Notes: generated by a model not told the origin, from the sequence alone. A DNA stretch of 64,000 nucleotides from Amoebidium appalachense (GCA_963693365.1 CAVNZM010000001.1:13144001-13208000), one strand, 5' to 3'. Shown: positions 18,874 to 38,339, counted from the stretch's first letter. Made by a program: numbers and translations.

Positions 18874-20436
18874 TCATACCTTTGGTAGAGTCACCCCACA
18901 AACATTCATGCCATACCACCTCGACGCTGTCTTGAGGACCCACGACGATGCCCGGCTCCCACACGTATCGGGGCGGTGAGGGGGCAAAGGGAAGCTTAAC
19001 CTGGGGTGGGGGAGGGTGAAGGTTCTCTGCAACCTGGGGGGGACCGATACTGTCCCCCCCCCCTCCCTCAGTGACCCCAGCTTCCCCCTCCCCCGGAACT
19101 CAATAGCTCTTGTAACTACGGCAATATGCAGCAGAGTGCCCTTGCCGGCCACAAAAGTAACATGATGCACCAAAGAAGGGGCCAGGGGGGACTTCAAAAC
19201 CTTGGCGCAAAGCATAACCGGGAGCCCGGTCATGCTGGGGGGGCCCACCGTGTGCACCACGGCCCCCCTTCCCCCCTGCCCCCCTCGGCCTCTCTCACCA
19301 CCATTTCCACCCCTCCCTCTACCCTGCCAACCACCACGAGCAAGATAAGGGGCAAACCTCTCGGTGAACTGCTGCTGTTGTCCTCCACGTCCACCTCGGC
19401 CACGACCGCCGTGTCCACCCCGGTCGCCGCCACGGCCACCCCGGAAGCCGAAGCCCCCTCGGCCAGAGAAGACGGCTTGGGAGAGCTCGGCAACCTGCTT
19501 GACCAACATGGTGAGTGCATCTGGCTGTTCACCCTCTTTTTTCTCTTTTTCCCCCTTCTGTCCACTCTCCTTCTTTTTCTTTGCTACTTCCATCACCTCC
19601 TTTTTATCCCTCTTATTGAATTTCACCTCGTGCATGGCAAGCAAGTGACGTTTAACATGCAACACCACCTCATCTACATCATCATGCTCCCCAAACATGC
19701 GTGCAGTGTCTGTGTTTACAGAGAGAGCCTTACGAGCAAACTCGAATTTTTCCCTATCACTCACGTCACCAGCTAACTCACAAAGGTCCTCAAAGACCCG
19801 ATATTCCCTCTCAAAGAATGCACGAGCTTCTACGGGGGACATATCTAAAGTGGGAAAGGTATACTTCCATTCTCTGAGCTGGGCCCGGAAGGTACGGCGC
19901 CGGTCGGCCGTCAGGTATCGGCCGACGAGCCGGGCCGTATACTCGAGCTCGTTTTCCGGCCGTGTGAAGGCCTCGAGCTCCCCGTCCACGTCGTCGGTGC
20001 TGTTCTCGTCCTCGTCGTCGGGGATGAACCGTGCGGCCAGACGTTTCTGGCCGAGTGTCCGGGACACCATCTCGTCCCTCCCCTCGTCGTACTGCTGCTC
20101 GTATATACGAGCCGTCACCTGGGGGGCCTGCTCGGCCCGGTACGGGTGCTCCTCCATCAGGGTGCATAAGTCGGCCATTGTTTTGTGGTCGATGCACTGT
20201 TTGATCATTAAGCACGAGGCCGCCACAGTGGGGGCCTTCTTTGTGTCTAACACTAGTGTGGGTGTGTTAGCTAGGAGTGTCCTAAGCCACCTAGGGATTT
20301 CCGAGTCGTATTTGAGTGTAAAACTGAAAGCTGTGGTCTGTCTATCGTCTAGTGTATGAACCTGTGGTACCTGTGTGTGCAGGGAGCTATCCTCCGCTGC
20401 CAAAGCGTAGAACATGTCTACGTTAAACTTAGCCAT
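18874..20436 (-). pseudogene. Gag of copy B, frameshifted before the zinc knuckle
   Basis: Starts MAKFNVDMFYAL and matches copy A through the RGG-rich region. It then leaves the true frame at a C run of 6 (about 19,263-19,268; 7 in copy A), so the CYFCGRQGHS knuckle is lost. The open frame continues for 520 residues in the wrong phase. A 3-bp insertion (atg) at about 19,164 is also unique to this copy. The linker that follows gag (about 18,518-18,964) is conserved with copy A. Confidence 0.85.
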
Positions 20437-20537
20437 TGTGTGGTGTGTGCCCTAACTCGTGTGGTTGTGTTTATGTTGTTTTTTTTTTTTTTTTTTTTTC
20501 TGTGTTTGAGGTGTACTAGCAACAGCCCAGAAGGAAC
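20437..20537 (-). other. 5' leader and primer-binding region of copy B
   Basis: Equivalent to 4,488-4,590: a run of about 22 T on the plus strand and the same bases beside the LTR, with an extra cta. Confidence 0.5.
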
Positions 20538-21299
20538 TGTCACCGCGTTACCCTAGCGCGAAAAACCGCACTAGAAGAAAGGTGTAGCTTGTCGTATCCT
20601 AATGTATGTGTACTAGAGACGCGGCACTCTACTAAGTGTACACACACGAAAAGGAACGAACGTGTACAGAAAAACGGTAAAGTTTATTAAGACCAGGCTC
20701 CGACGGGCAAACTTAGATCCGTACGGATTGAGTCTAAGTTACGACTGAGGCCATCAAGGCCGTGCCCTCTAAGATCATCATCACCTGGCCCCCTACGATG
20801 CCACATTCCATTAACATTCCGATCTACTTTTATCGTGCGCCTGCACGAGCTAAGTCGATCTACTCAACTAATATATTTATCCAAGTCTCACCCCTCACCC
20901 TCCCCCTAGTGGCACCGCAGAGTCTAAATCTACATTTCATACTATCCTCCCCCCCCTCCCTCCCCCCCTTTCCTCTACATCTACATATATAAATACGTTT
21001 GGCAACATATACTATCAAACCTTGCCAATCCTTACAAAAGGGCTTCTGCCCGAACAATCACATTCCTAAGTCCTCCTACGATCTATCCTACACACTAATT
21101 AGAATTCTATTGGACGGCTGTCCCGGCTGACGTGGTCCAATGCCCTGCGCCGGCAGAGGCAAGATGCACGCAGCTGTTCAGCTATCTTGAGGCCCCGGAC
21201 TTGATCTTGATGATCTGTGGACCCGGGCCACCCCCCCCCCCCCCCCCGATCTCGATCGTAGACTTAGGCTAATCTGCTGAGACGGATTAGTATATGTCA
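20538..21299 (-). repeat. Right (5') LTR of the minus array
   Basis: 762 bp on the plus strand from tgtcaccgcg to tatatgtca, so TG...CA in element orientation. It carries a single copy of the terminal segment that is doubled in the middle LTR. It holds the uninterrupted cctag site (20,552-20,556) that the plus element hit in the sister LTR. It abuts LINE coding sequence at 21,300. Confidence 0.85.
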
Positions 21300-21960
21300 T
21301 ACCCTCTTTCCACCTGATTCTTCCTCTCGCTATCTCACTCCCTCTTTCTTTTCTCTTCCTCTTTTTTCTGCCTTTTCGCGTTATTACCATACACAGTATA
21401 GGTTTCTTTCTCGTTCTGATAGAGAAATCAAAGGTAAAACTCAGTCGGCATGTGTTATGTTCCTTAGGCAACACCGTACTGATCATTATCGCTTTTTGGG
21501 AGCTTTGGCAGGATACATTTCTCCTGCTGTACGTATGGATACCACCCTAGTAGATAAGTCTGTATGGTGCTCCGATGTTGATATTGCCTGGGAAGTTGTG
21601 CAGTGGCGCTGTAATTCTTGTTTTCATCGCCGCTGGTGCCACTTTTGTGGTGACCTTTTTAATCGCAAGCATGTTGATAGGTGTGAATTTTTATGTCGCG
21701 TTTTACCTCTTTCCCTCCGGGTATCTGCTACACTAGCTGGCAATGTGAACACTTTAGACTTTTTGTTGAATTCTGTTGGTCGTCACATTGAGTATTTATA
21801 TGATTTTCACACAGTGTTCAGGTATCTCAGTATGCACTTGTTACTGGATAACTCGTGAAGTTTTTATTGTCTTCTCAGCATACCGTGCATGCTTGCATAT
21901 CTTTCCGTCGAATAAATCCAGTCAAAAGGAAAAAAAAAAAGAAAAAAAAAAAAAAAAAAA
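21300..21960 (+). mobile_element. 3' end of a LINE-type retrotransposon, interrupted by the LTR array
   Basis: An open frame from 21,301 to a TGA at 21,856-21,858 (about 185 residues) ends with WRCNSCFHRRWCHFCGDLF and RKHVDRCEFL, a C-x2-C-x8-H-x3-C motif. That type of C-terminal zinc motif is usual in non-LTR retrotransposon RT proteins. The same protein family is encoded at 59,734-60,482 on the minus strand. After the stop come AATAAA and an A-rich tail (21,930-21,960). The left part, with the RT domain, is cut off by the LTR of the minus array. Confidence 0.65.
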
Positions 21961-22862
21961 CATTCTTTCTTCTGCCAGTTGGCTCGCCTCGTGCGCGCGG
22001 TCTCAGCAATTTTCGGCGGTTACACCCTCGTTTCCCAAGCAGCCCCCCTCCCCCCCCCCCCCCCCCCCCCCCCTCCCTCCCTCCCTCCCCTCCTCCTCCT
22101 CCCCCCAAGATTTGTTTTCCTCAATGACTTTTTTGTTCACCCCATCTGGGTTGTTTGTTGAACCCGCTGCAGCCAAAAGACAAAAGGCGAGGATAACATG
22201 AACGAGAGTCCTCAGCAAAGCCCAATGGCCTTGCCCACGTCCAATGCGGACGCGAGCATGTTTGTAACCCATGCTCACACAAAATATGTACTGTCAGTTA
22301 TGATCGAGCATTAAAGGGTGTTGTCTGTTTTTATATGAGCCTACTGCAATATGATAAGGATGCTAGCGCTGTGTCACACCTGTCAACTGCCAGTCCAGGC
22401 TGTGACTGCCCGTTCAAGTAGGCCACCTGCACGTGGTCGACGTGGTCTTGCTTAGCCCGCCTTTCGAGTTTATTCCTCGAATCAGACGCCACCAACGATG
22501 AGCCACAAGCAAAACGGGTCAGGAACGATTCGAGCTGATTCGACCCATAATAGTTCGAACCGTCCCATTTATGCCCCAAATAAACTTGGCACCAAACTTT
22601 GGCACGAACCTGGTGACGTAAAATGTGGCACAAATTTATTTGGCACCAACCCGCTAGCGGAGCAGATCCAGGGGTATCCCCAAGCGCCTGTCGGTGCCTG
22701 GGCTCGAGTTTGTGTCTGCCCATCGAACCTCAACCACAGTATTAGTATAGTTTTTTCTAAACTGTGCACTCCCCATATATTTTTTTGGTAACAACAAAGT
22801 TCACAATTTTGATAGTCGAATGAGTAACAGCAATTCGTCGTTCCTGTACATGTAAAAAGAAT
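21961..22862. other. Intergenic, no gene seen
   Basis: Contains a C run of about 30 and CTCC repeats (22,044-22,108). The remainder is unique-looking sequence with small open frames showing no recognisable protein. It leads into the AN1 gene. Confidence 0.6.
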
Positions 22863-23138
22863 ATGCGCAGCAAGATAGGTGCCCTGCGCGCCAAACTCAA
22901 GAAGAGGGCAGCTGCCCCGGCCCCAAGTACTGGCCCCATCCCAGTCACAGCCACCCTACCCGTCATACCTGTGCCGGCACCAGCACCAGCAGCACCCACG
23001 GCTGCAAGGAGTAGTAGGTGCCATAGTTGCCGGGCTACTCTGGGCCTAGTGGCCTACCCGTGCAAGTGTAGCCAGGCCTTCTGCGGCTCTCACAGGCACG
23101 CGCACGACTGCACACACAACTACAGGGGGCCAAAGTAG
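22863..23138 (+). CDS. Small AN1-type zinc-finger protein
   Basis: 91-residue single-exon protein. Residues 1-50 are basic, then Ala/Pro-rich. Residues 53-87 form an AN1 zinc finger: Cys53 and Cys56 (CHSC), GLVAYP, Cys67 and Cys69 (CKC), FCGSH (Cys74, His77), His81 and Cys83, then THNY. AN1 fingers occur in stress-associated and ubiquitin-linked proteins. There is no A20 finger and no second AN1. The spacing between the histidines is about two residues shorter than in typical AN1 fingers, and the protein ends soon after the finger. The stop is TAG, with an AATAAA at 23,271-23,276. An upstream exon cannot be excluded. Confidence 0.75.
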   Translation: MRSKIGALRAKLKKRAAAPAPSTGPIPVTATLPVIPVPAPAPAAPTAARSSRCHSCRATLGLVAYPCKCSQAFCGSHRHAHDCTHNYRGPK

Positions 23139-23276
23139 CCAGCTTGCAGCCTGTACTGTACTGTACATACTTGTTGTAGATTTATTGTGAAGAAGTTGAG
23201 TTCGCATGTATGGATGATTTGTATGAAAGATACATCAAGCCTTTCTAGATTTACAAACCATATGTGACGCAATAAA

Positions 23277-23431
23277 AATCTTCGTGAAGTAAAAGGATCT
23301 CTCTTCCTGCAGCTCATGTTCATGTGACGCAGCGTTCGCCCTCTCTCTCACCCTTTTCACTCTAATAACTCCCCACCTTCTTCTTGCTCTCCCCATCCCT
23401 CCCCTCCCCCTCTCCCCCCATACACACCCCA

Positions 23432-23462
<31 letters not shown>

Positions 23463-23982
23463 GAACACACACGCACACACACACGGCCGCCCCGCCCTCC
23501 CACACATAAACCACCACCCACCCCGAGACATTTTTTCTCCCCCGTCACCTATTTCCGGGCCCTCTCTCTAGTCTCTGTTCAAAGTTTCCTACAAACACAG
23601 TCTCCGTCATCAAACATGCATGTCCTGCGCGCTGATTGGCTGCGACTAAATGCACTGGCCAATCATCGTCTGCTTCGAAAATAAGCAATTTTACACCCTA
23701 AGGAGGCCTTCGCAAATATATGCATGTCCTGCACACAGTCAGACGCACGCACAGCAACAAACGTGTGCGCTTAAAGGTTCTCAGTAGCTGTATAGCTGTA
23801 GCTATTGCATACGTATGTACTAGGGACAGGTACACGCTGCCTCAGCCTGTTGACTCTTGAGCATTGTGTCGAAAGCTGCCGCTGCGTGCATACCTGACAG
23901 ACAGAGGCTCACCGCGTCCCAGCCACTATTATGCTTGCGCCTTGCCGCCTGGGTGGGCAACACGCACACACAGCTACCGGCC
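23277..23982. promoter_or_regulatory. Intergenic region and likely promoter of the phytochelatin synthase gene
   Basis: Holds a CA-rich tract (23,428-23,485) and two CCAAT boxes in opposite orientation (ATTGG 23,635-23,639 and CCAAT 23,659-23,663), about 320-350 bp before the start codon. No TATA box stands out. Confidence 0.45.
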
Positions 23983-32245
<8,263 letters not shown>

Positions 32246-32756
32246 TGCTGCTTGCCTGTGTGTGCGCCTGTGTGTGCGCCTGTACGTGCCTCTGTGCCGG
32301 TGTGTGTGGGCCCGTGCGTGTATGCCCGTGTGCACTCATGTGTGCTCGGGCAGTCGGTTGGTTCCTTTCGTCATGGTGGCAGCTGACGGAAGCTGAAAGT
32401 TTGTGTGTGTTTGTGTGTGAGTGTGAGTGTGTGTGTCTGTGTCTGTGTGTCTTGTGTGTATCTGTGTGGTGTGTGTCCGTGTGGGGGTGGGGGTGTTTAC
32501 GTGTGTTTGTGCCACAAGCTGTGCGTGTGTGCGCGCGTGTGTGTTGGGGGGGGGGGAGGAGGGAGGCGGAGGGGAGGGGGTCATTAGGTGTAGCCTTTGT
32601 TTAGTGGTGTGTGGGATGCCTTTTTTGGATCCCCCGCTGTGATGAATGTGTACTGCACCCTTCCCCCCACATGCTGCTCTAATCGTGTGTGGTGGGGCGA
32701 AGTAGCTAATGAATATCTTGTTCCGTATTTCTGTGCTTACCTGCTGCATTTATTAG

Positions 32757-32985
32757 TTTGCAGTAGGTTTGTTCCGTACCTCTTTGATTGTTCACGGTGC
32801 TATGTGCTTTGTTAATTACTTTGCAATAGGCTTGTTCCGTACCTCTTTAATTATTCACGGTGCTATGTGCTTTAATTACTTTGCAATAGGCTTGTTCCAT
32901 ACCTCTTCAATTATACACAGTGCTATTTGCTTTGATTATTGGTCTGCAATCTGTTTGTTCTGTACCTCTTTGTTTATTAGTCTGC
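32757..32985. repeat. ~60-bp tandem repeat, 4 copies
   Basis: Unit of the form ttgcaataggcttgttccgt continuing to a TTAATTACT end. Copies start near 32,757, 32,821, 32,881 and 32,940, the last one truncated. It lies about 510 bp after the phytochelatin synthase stop. Confidence 0.85.
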
Positions 32986-33757
32986 AACGCGCGCTCCCAG
33001 GGTGGGGCCGTGATAGGCTCGTACCGAGTGACCTTCTGAATGATGAAAATAAGAGTAAATAAAGGGTGTCGAATGATATAACAGCCATTGATTTGCTGAC
33101 AATGTTGGTGTGTCTGCACATGGGTGTGTGCACGGATGTACACGTGCTGTGTGTTTACGTACAGCACATGTAAATGTGGGTAAGCAAATCGTGGCGGTGG
33201 CCTGCAGCTGTGTGCCACTGCACTTGCTGGCGCATTGGTCAGCCCATCTTCCCTTGCCCACTGTAAGCCCACATATGCGCATGGGTGCATGCGGGCAACT
33301 CCATGTGGCTGCATGGCCGGTCCTATATGTGTCTGTACGTGTGTGTAAGTGTATGGCTGTGTCAGCGTGTGGTGACATGTCATGTGGGTGAGGTGGATAC
33401 GTGTGTACACTTATGTGGGTGGGTGTCAGCTGCAGTGTGTGCGTGTGTATGTATGTATATGTGCGGATGAATGGCCATGGGTTGGTGGGTGGGTGGAAGT
33501 GTACATGTCGGTGATCTGTGTGTGTCTTTGCGTCTAGGTATATGTGTGCGAGTGTGGGTGGGCCGGCCGGGTGGGTCTAGCTGTGCACGTGTGTTGGGTG
33601 GGTAGGTGCGTGGGTGTCTGGCCATGGTAGGTGTGTGTGTGTAGTGGCGGCGCATGGTGGGTGCTTGCATGGTGGGTAGGTGTGTACACACGTGTGGCCA
33701 TTGAGTGGGCGTTGGCCATGTGGGCCATGTGTGTAGAGAGGTGTGTGTGTATGTGTG

Positions 33758-33758
<1 letters not shown>

Positions 33759-33824
<66 letters not shown>
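33759..33824. repeat. 66-base poly-G run
   Basis: Uninterrupted G on the plus strand, the longest of many such runs in the window. Its length may be inexact in an assembly. Confidence 0.9.
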
Positions 33825-33825
<1 letters not shown>

Positions 33826-34771
33826 GGGTATATGGCCATGGGGCTCCCACGATTTGCATGTGCGCGCGCAAAATTGTGGGAGTGTGTGTTTGTATGCACG
33901 TATGCGCGCTCGTGGGTTTGTGTTGTGTGCAAATGATCAAATTGTGTGGGAACGTGTGTTTGTGGGTGGGCGTGCAGTGCAACGCCAACTGTCTGCGCTT
34001 GTGTGGGTAGGTGTCAGTCTGCATGTGTCCATGTGTGCGCAATATGGGTGCGTGGGTGGGTAGGTGTATGTATGTGGGGGCGTAGGTGTGTGAGTGTGTG
34101 TGTGAGTGTTGGACAGGACCGGGGGAGGGGGCGGGGCAGGGCAGGGGGGGGGGGGGGGGGGGGGGCTCTAATGTGTGGGTCATGGGGTGTGTGTGTGTGT
34201 GGGTGTGTGGGTGGGTGTGGGTGTGTGTGTGTGTGTGTGCGTGTGTGCGCGTGTGTTTGTGTTGTTGTTTTTTTTTTTTTTTTTTTTTTTTTGGGGGGGG
34301 GGGGGGGGAGGGGGCTCTTTAATGTGTGTTCAGGTGTGTGAATGAATATACGTGTGTGCGGGGGGGTGCCTAGGGGGGGGGGAGGGGGGAGGTGGGGAAG
34401 GAGGGTGGGGGGGGGGGGGGGGGGGGGGGGGGGAATGGATTCCAGGAGGCCCACACTCAGACCCCTCTGAAAACACAGACACAATGCTTGGTTAAGGCAA
34501 CCCATTCATTCTCAATCAGTGAAGCACAGCAAGTATTGTGCTCGACAACATTGGCTGCAAAGCAGGAAAACTCAAACTAGGAGCATCCTTATTCCGTTCA
34601 GTTACGGAAATTGTACTAAATAAACTCGTACTAAAAAAAAAAAAAAAACCCTCATAAGAATATAGACCAGTAGTGAAACTGTGGTTCAAAAACTCCACTG
34701 AAACATGTAGGTAGAGAGATACATTTCATTCAAATTGTGTTGCTGTGTGTGTGTGTGTGTGTGTGTGTGTG

Positions 34772-34819
<48 letters not shown>

Positions 34820-34838
34820 TGTATGTGTCTGTGTCTGT

Positions 34839-34893
<55 letters not shown>

Positions 34894-35397
34894 CGCGCGC
34901 GCGCGCATGTGTAAAGAAGAAGAACGGGGAGAGGGCAGGCAATCACCTATGTGTGTTGGCCCCTTTGTATGTGTGTCAAGGAGACTGCACAAAGACCCAA
35001 GCGTAAATTCTTACTCACTATGTTGCTTGACGCTACATATGCGTGACTGTGCCAGCGGCTGTCTGTGTGTGCATTGATGCTTCATTCTGTAACATCACGA
35101 ATGTGCGGGTCGGGTGGCCGTGTATCTGCAAGTGTGCCTACGCGTGTACATATGTGTTTGTGTACGTGCGTGCATACGTTCTTGTGCGGTTCGTGTGTGT
35201 GTGTGTGTGTGTGCGTGTGTGGGCTTGGTGGATAGCAGGAGCTACCGACCTGCTACAGCCACACTTTCTGCAGCCAATACCACCTCATACCAAGTCCATC
35301 CCCCCCAGAGTCCGACCCAACACAGCTGCCCAACCACCCCTCCTCCCTAACCACCACACCACAGCCATATGGCCTCCCTACACCCCCCAGTTCCCCC

Positions 35398-36018
35398 TTA
35401 GCTCTTATTTCCCCCTGTTGGGTCCCATTCTTCCGGTGCCCACTCTTTTGTCGTCTTAGTCTCCTCCTTACCCCTACCCCCCGCCTCTGTCTCCTTCTCC
35501 TCCGTCTTCTGTGTGCCTGCAGGTAGCCAGTGTGCGGGCTGGAACTCATCACCTCTCCTCAGGGGGCTAAGCACTGTGTCTCTCCCTCCAGGCGTGAAGG
35601 CTGCCGCGTGGTCCACCAGCCCAAGGTGCTGCCTGCGTGCCTCGTCTGCCTCTGCCTGCCGCACTGCCTCCTCTCCTAGCTCACGCACACGCCTCTCCCT
35701 CTCTTTCGCACTCAGCGCCTGCACGTTTTCCTGTAACTGCTCCTGCTGCCTGTTTAGCTCCTCCAACTCGTCTATGCTCGGTGCGTCTGCCCGTGTGCCT
35801 GCCAGCCAGGCCCGCCACGGTGCCACTATGTTGCTGTCGCTGTATGCGGCGTGCTGCTCGCCCCCCGCAGGCTCCATGACCCTTCTGGTGCGATAGCGTG
35901 TCTGCGACCCCTCCACGGGCAGCACCTCGAAGTATTTGTTGCCTGCAAGGTCGGTGCCTGCTAGCCTCCGCGCTGGTGCTGTGGCCGTGTCCACAAGGCC
36001 AAGCAGCCGCCGAAACAT
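35398..36018 (-). CDS. NDUFAF2: NDUFAF2-like mitochondrial complex I assembly factor
   Basis: 206-residue single-exon protein of the NDUFA12/B17.2 family, which helps assemble respiratory complex I in mitochondria. The family core GTDLAGNKYFEVLPVEG is followed by TRYRTRRVMEPAGG, then PWRAWLAGTRADAPSIDELE, the conserved W-x-A-W-L-x-x-T-R-x-x-P pattern. A charged coiled-coil stretch (about 90-130) comes next. A C-terminal FQPAHWLPAGTQ matches the FQPGSWMP ending of animal NDUFAF2, which separates it from the structural subunit NDUFA12. The N-terminus (MFRRLLGLVDTATAPARRL) is Arg-rich and fits mitochondrial import. It is divergent with the RING gene 503 bp away. The last 40 residues (Glu/Lys-rich) have no counterpart I know. 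Confidence 0.85.
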   Translation of the reverse strand: MFRRLLGLVDTATAPARRLAGTDLAGNKYFEVLPVEGSQTRYRTRRVMEPAGGEQHAAYSDSNIVAPWRAWLAGTRADAPSIDELEELNRQQEQLQENVQALSAKERERRVRELGEEAVRQAEADEARRQHLGLVDHAAAFTPGGRDTVLSPLRRGDEFQPAHWLPAGTQKTEEKETEAGGRGKEETKTTKEWAPEEWDPTGGNKS

Positions 36019-36521
36019 GGTGGGGGTGTGTGTGTGGGGTGGGGGGTGAAGAGAGAAGCGTGCTCAGGGTACACAAACAGCTGCTAAAGGTAGAATCACG
36101 TGTGTCTTTCAAGGTTACTAAGGCGTTATCCTTTTGCACTAAGTTAAAGCCGCAGCTAGCGTAGCTTCTCAGAGTAAGGAGAAAGAAAACGTTTCCTGTA
36201 AAGACAGAAGACAACACTGCCGCATGACTTGCAAGTGATGCCATGCAAAGGGCCACACATGACGTCATCATTGCCCAGGTGATTGCGCAAACAGTAGAGC
36301 GCGCTGTACCACTTCCCCTCCGAATGGCATCCGCCAGAGGAGTCCAACAGTCCAGAGGGGGCCTTGGTACAAAACGCGGAGCTGGCCAACCGGAGATCAC
36401 AACACTGACGCCTGCTGCTTGCGAGGTCCCTGTACCTGGCCGAGCACCTATCTCCTGCCGCACCCACCCACCCACCCCACAGCACCACAGGGCGAGCCTA
36501 GCCCCTAGCCCTTCACCCACC
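36019..36521. promoter_or_regulatory. Shared divergent promoter region, NDUFAF2 and HAKAI-like genes
   Basis: 503 bp between two start codons facing away from each other, relatively free of simple repeats. It contains palindromic TGACGTCA at 36,260-36,267, a CRE/ATF-type site. Dual promoter use is inferred. Confidence 0.5.
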
Positions 36522-38006
36522 ATGGACCCCAGAGCCTCCCCTCGTCCATCGCACACACCGCCCAGCCAACCGCCCAGCCAAACCCTGCGGCCCTCCGTCC
36601 CTTCTGCACCCAACCCCTCTGCCCCCCGTCCGCGCGCTCCCCCGCCACACCCTGGGCGCGTACCCCCGCCCAGCCACCCAGCCACGCAGGGCCGGCCTGC
36701 ACAGCCCCCAGGTGCAGTGCGTGCTGGACCGGCCAGGCCACGGCTACAGCTCAACTGCCCGGGGCCTTTGTATGTGGGCCACGGCTGGGACGGTGACCCG
36801 GCCCACGTCACATACTGCAGCCACTGCGCTATGCTCATAGCTGTTTATGGCCGTCTGGTGCGTGCAACTTGATAAACTCAACACCAACCCCTCCTCCCCC
36901 TTCCCCCTCCCCCCCTTCCCCTTCCCCCTCCCCCCCTTCCCCTTCCCCCCCCCCTCCCCCCCCCCCCCCCCCCCGACCACCCCCCCCCCCCCCCCCCCCC
37001 CTTGCCCACTCACAAAAACAAAAAGGGATGGCACAGACACAGAAGCACCCGTGTTTAAGCACGCACGCACACACGCACATGCACACACGTGCAGCCACTC
37101 TTCTCTCCACACCCCCCCGCCCTCCCCCCCCTCCCCCCCTTCCCCCAAACCCCCCGTCCCTTCCCCTTTTTCTCCGCTGCAACCCTCACACAGCCTGGGC
37201 CCTGAGCGACCCCCCAACACTTTTTTTACCGTTTTTTTTACGACTGACACGTCGACACTGTCCTACATCACCACTTTCTGGTGCAATGCCAAACCATATG
37301 CCTCTGGTTTCTTCATTTGTGTGCAGTAGGAGCACTTTTTTGGTGCTCAGACAGGAGGGCAGGGCACTTGGGCCAGCCCTGTGCGTGGGTGTTCATATAC
37401 TTCAGCTCTCTTGAAATATGTTGGCGTGTTCGCGCATCTGTGTCTGTGAGTTGTGTTTGCTTTGTACTGACAGTTGATTTTTGCAGCGACCATGTAGGCA
37501 CGTTTTCTGTCTGCACTGCACCTGGACTCCAACCTGCCACAAGTATGTGCGACCCCCCCTCCCCCCCCCCCCCCCCCCCTCCCCCCCCCCTCCCCTCCTG
37601 TTATGTGCCTTGGCTCCTCCTGAGTATGGACCCTGCTTGTGATGCATAGCCTTTGTGTACTTTGCAGGCTGCAATGTGTTACTCGTAATTAATGTGTACT
37701 TCGTATGCTGTAATACATTTACCCCCCTTCCCCCCCCCCCCCCCCCAAAAAAAAAAATAATAATAAAATAAATAAATAAAAATAAAACTAAAACTAAAAA
37801 TAAAATGAAAAACACCACTGGACACACTCTTTTGTATGGCTTGATTGCTTGTTTGCTTGTGCTATTGATGGTAAGTGCTCCGTGTTCAATTTGAGCACGC
37901 AGTACACACGGTAGCCAATGTGGGGCCATGCAGTCACATGCAGTGTACTGGTGGCTACATGATATTCTTCAGGAATGCTGAAAATGCTACCCTCTCCGGG
38001 ACAGCA

Positions 38007-38037
<31 letters not shown>

Positions 38038-38308
38038 CCCGCCCCAGCCGCCCCACCCCCCCATTCGCCCCTACACGCACGCACCCACCGCAACCCACCC
38101 CACCCTACGTACCCCACTTCCGCCGGCTACCGGAATACCGTGCATGACTACTTCTTTCTTTCTGAGGACGGGCTCTCCGTGCGATTCGAATTGTTTCTCT
38201 CAATGTCGTTTCATCGTAATATATGAATTTGCAGCGTGTTCTAACAGGGCCCCTCCTCCCCCCCCCCTCCCCCCCTCCCCCCCCCCCCCCCCCCCCCCCC
38301 TCCCCTCC

Positions 38309-38339
<31 letters not shown>

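Larger units (their letters stand above)
13676..20537 (-). mobile_element. Minus-strand chromovirus, copy B, complete internal region
   Basis: Complete internal region between the shared LTR and the right LTR: leader, gag, linker, protease, RT, RNase H, integrase, chromodomain, polypurine tract. Several single-base losses in C or T runs break the frames (gag at 19,263, protease at 18,291, RT at 17,038), and none of these three is shared with copy A. It is therefore disabled as it stands. Confidence 0.92.
32246..35397. other. Intergenic region between phytochelatin synthase and NDUFAF2, repeat-rich
   Basis: No gene seen. Contents: GT-rich tracts, four copies of a ~60-bp tandem repeat (32,757-32,985), an AATAAA (33,057-33,062) that could end the phytochelatin synthase transcript, a 66-base G run (33,759-33,824), T and G runs (34,268-34,310), and (GT)n with a (GC)n end (34,743-34,906). 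The two flanking genes converge on it. Confidence 0.7.
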
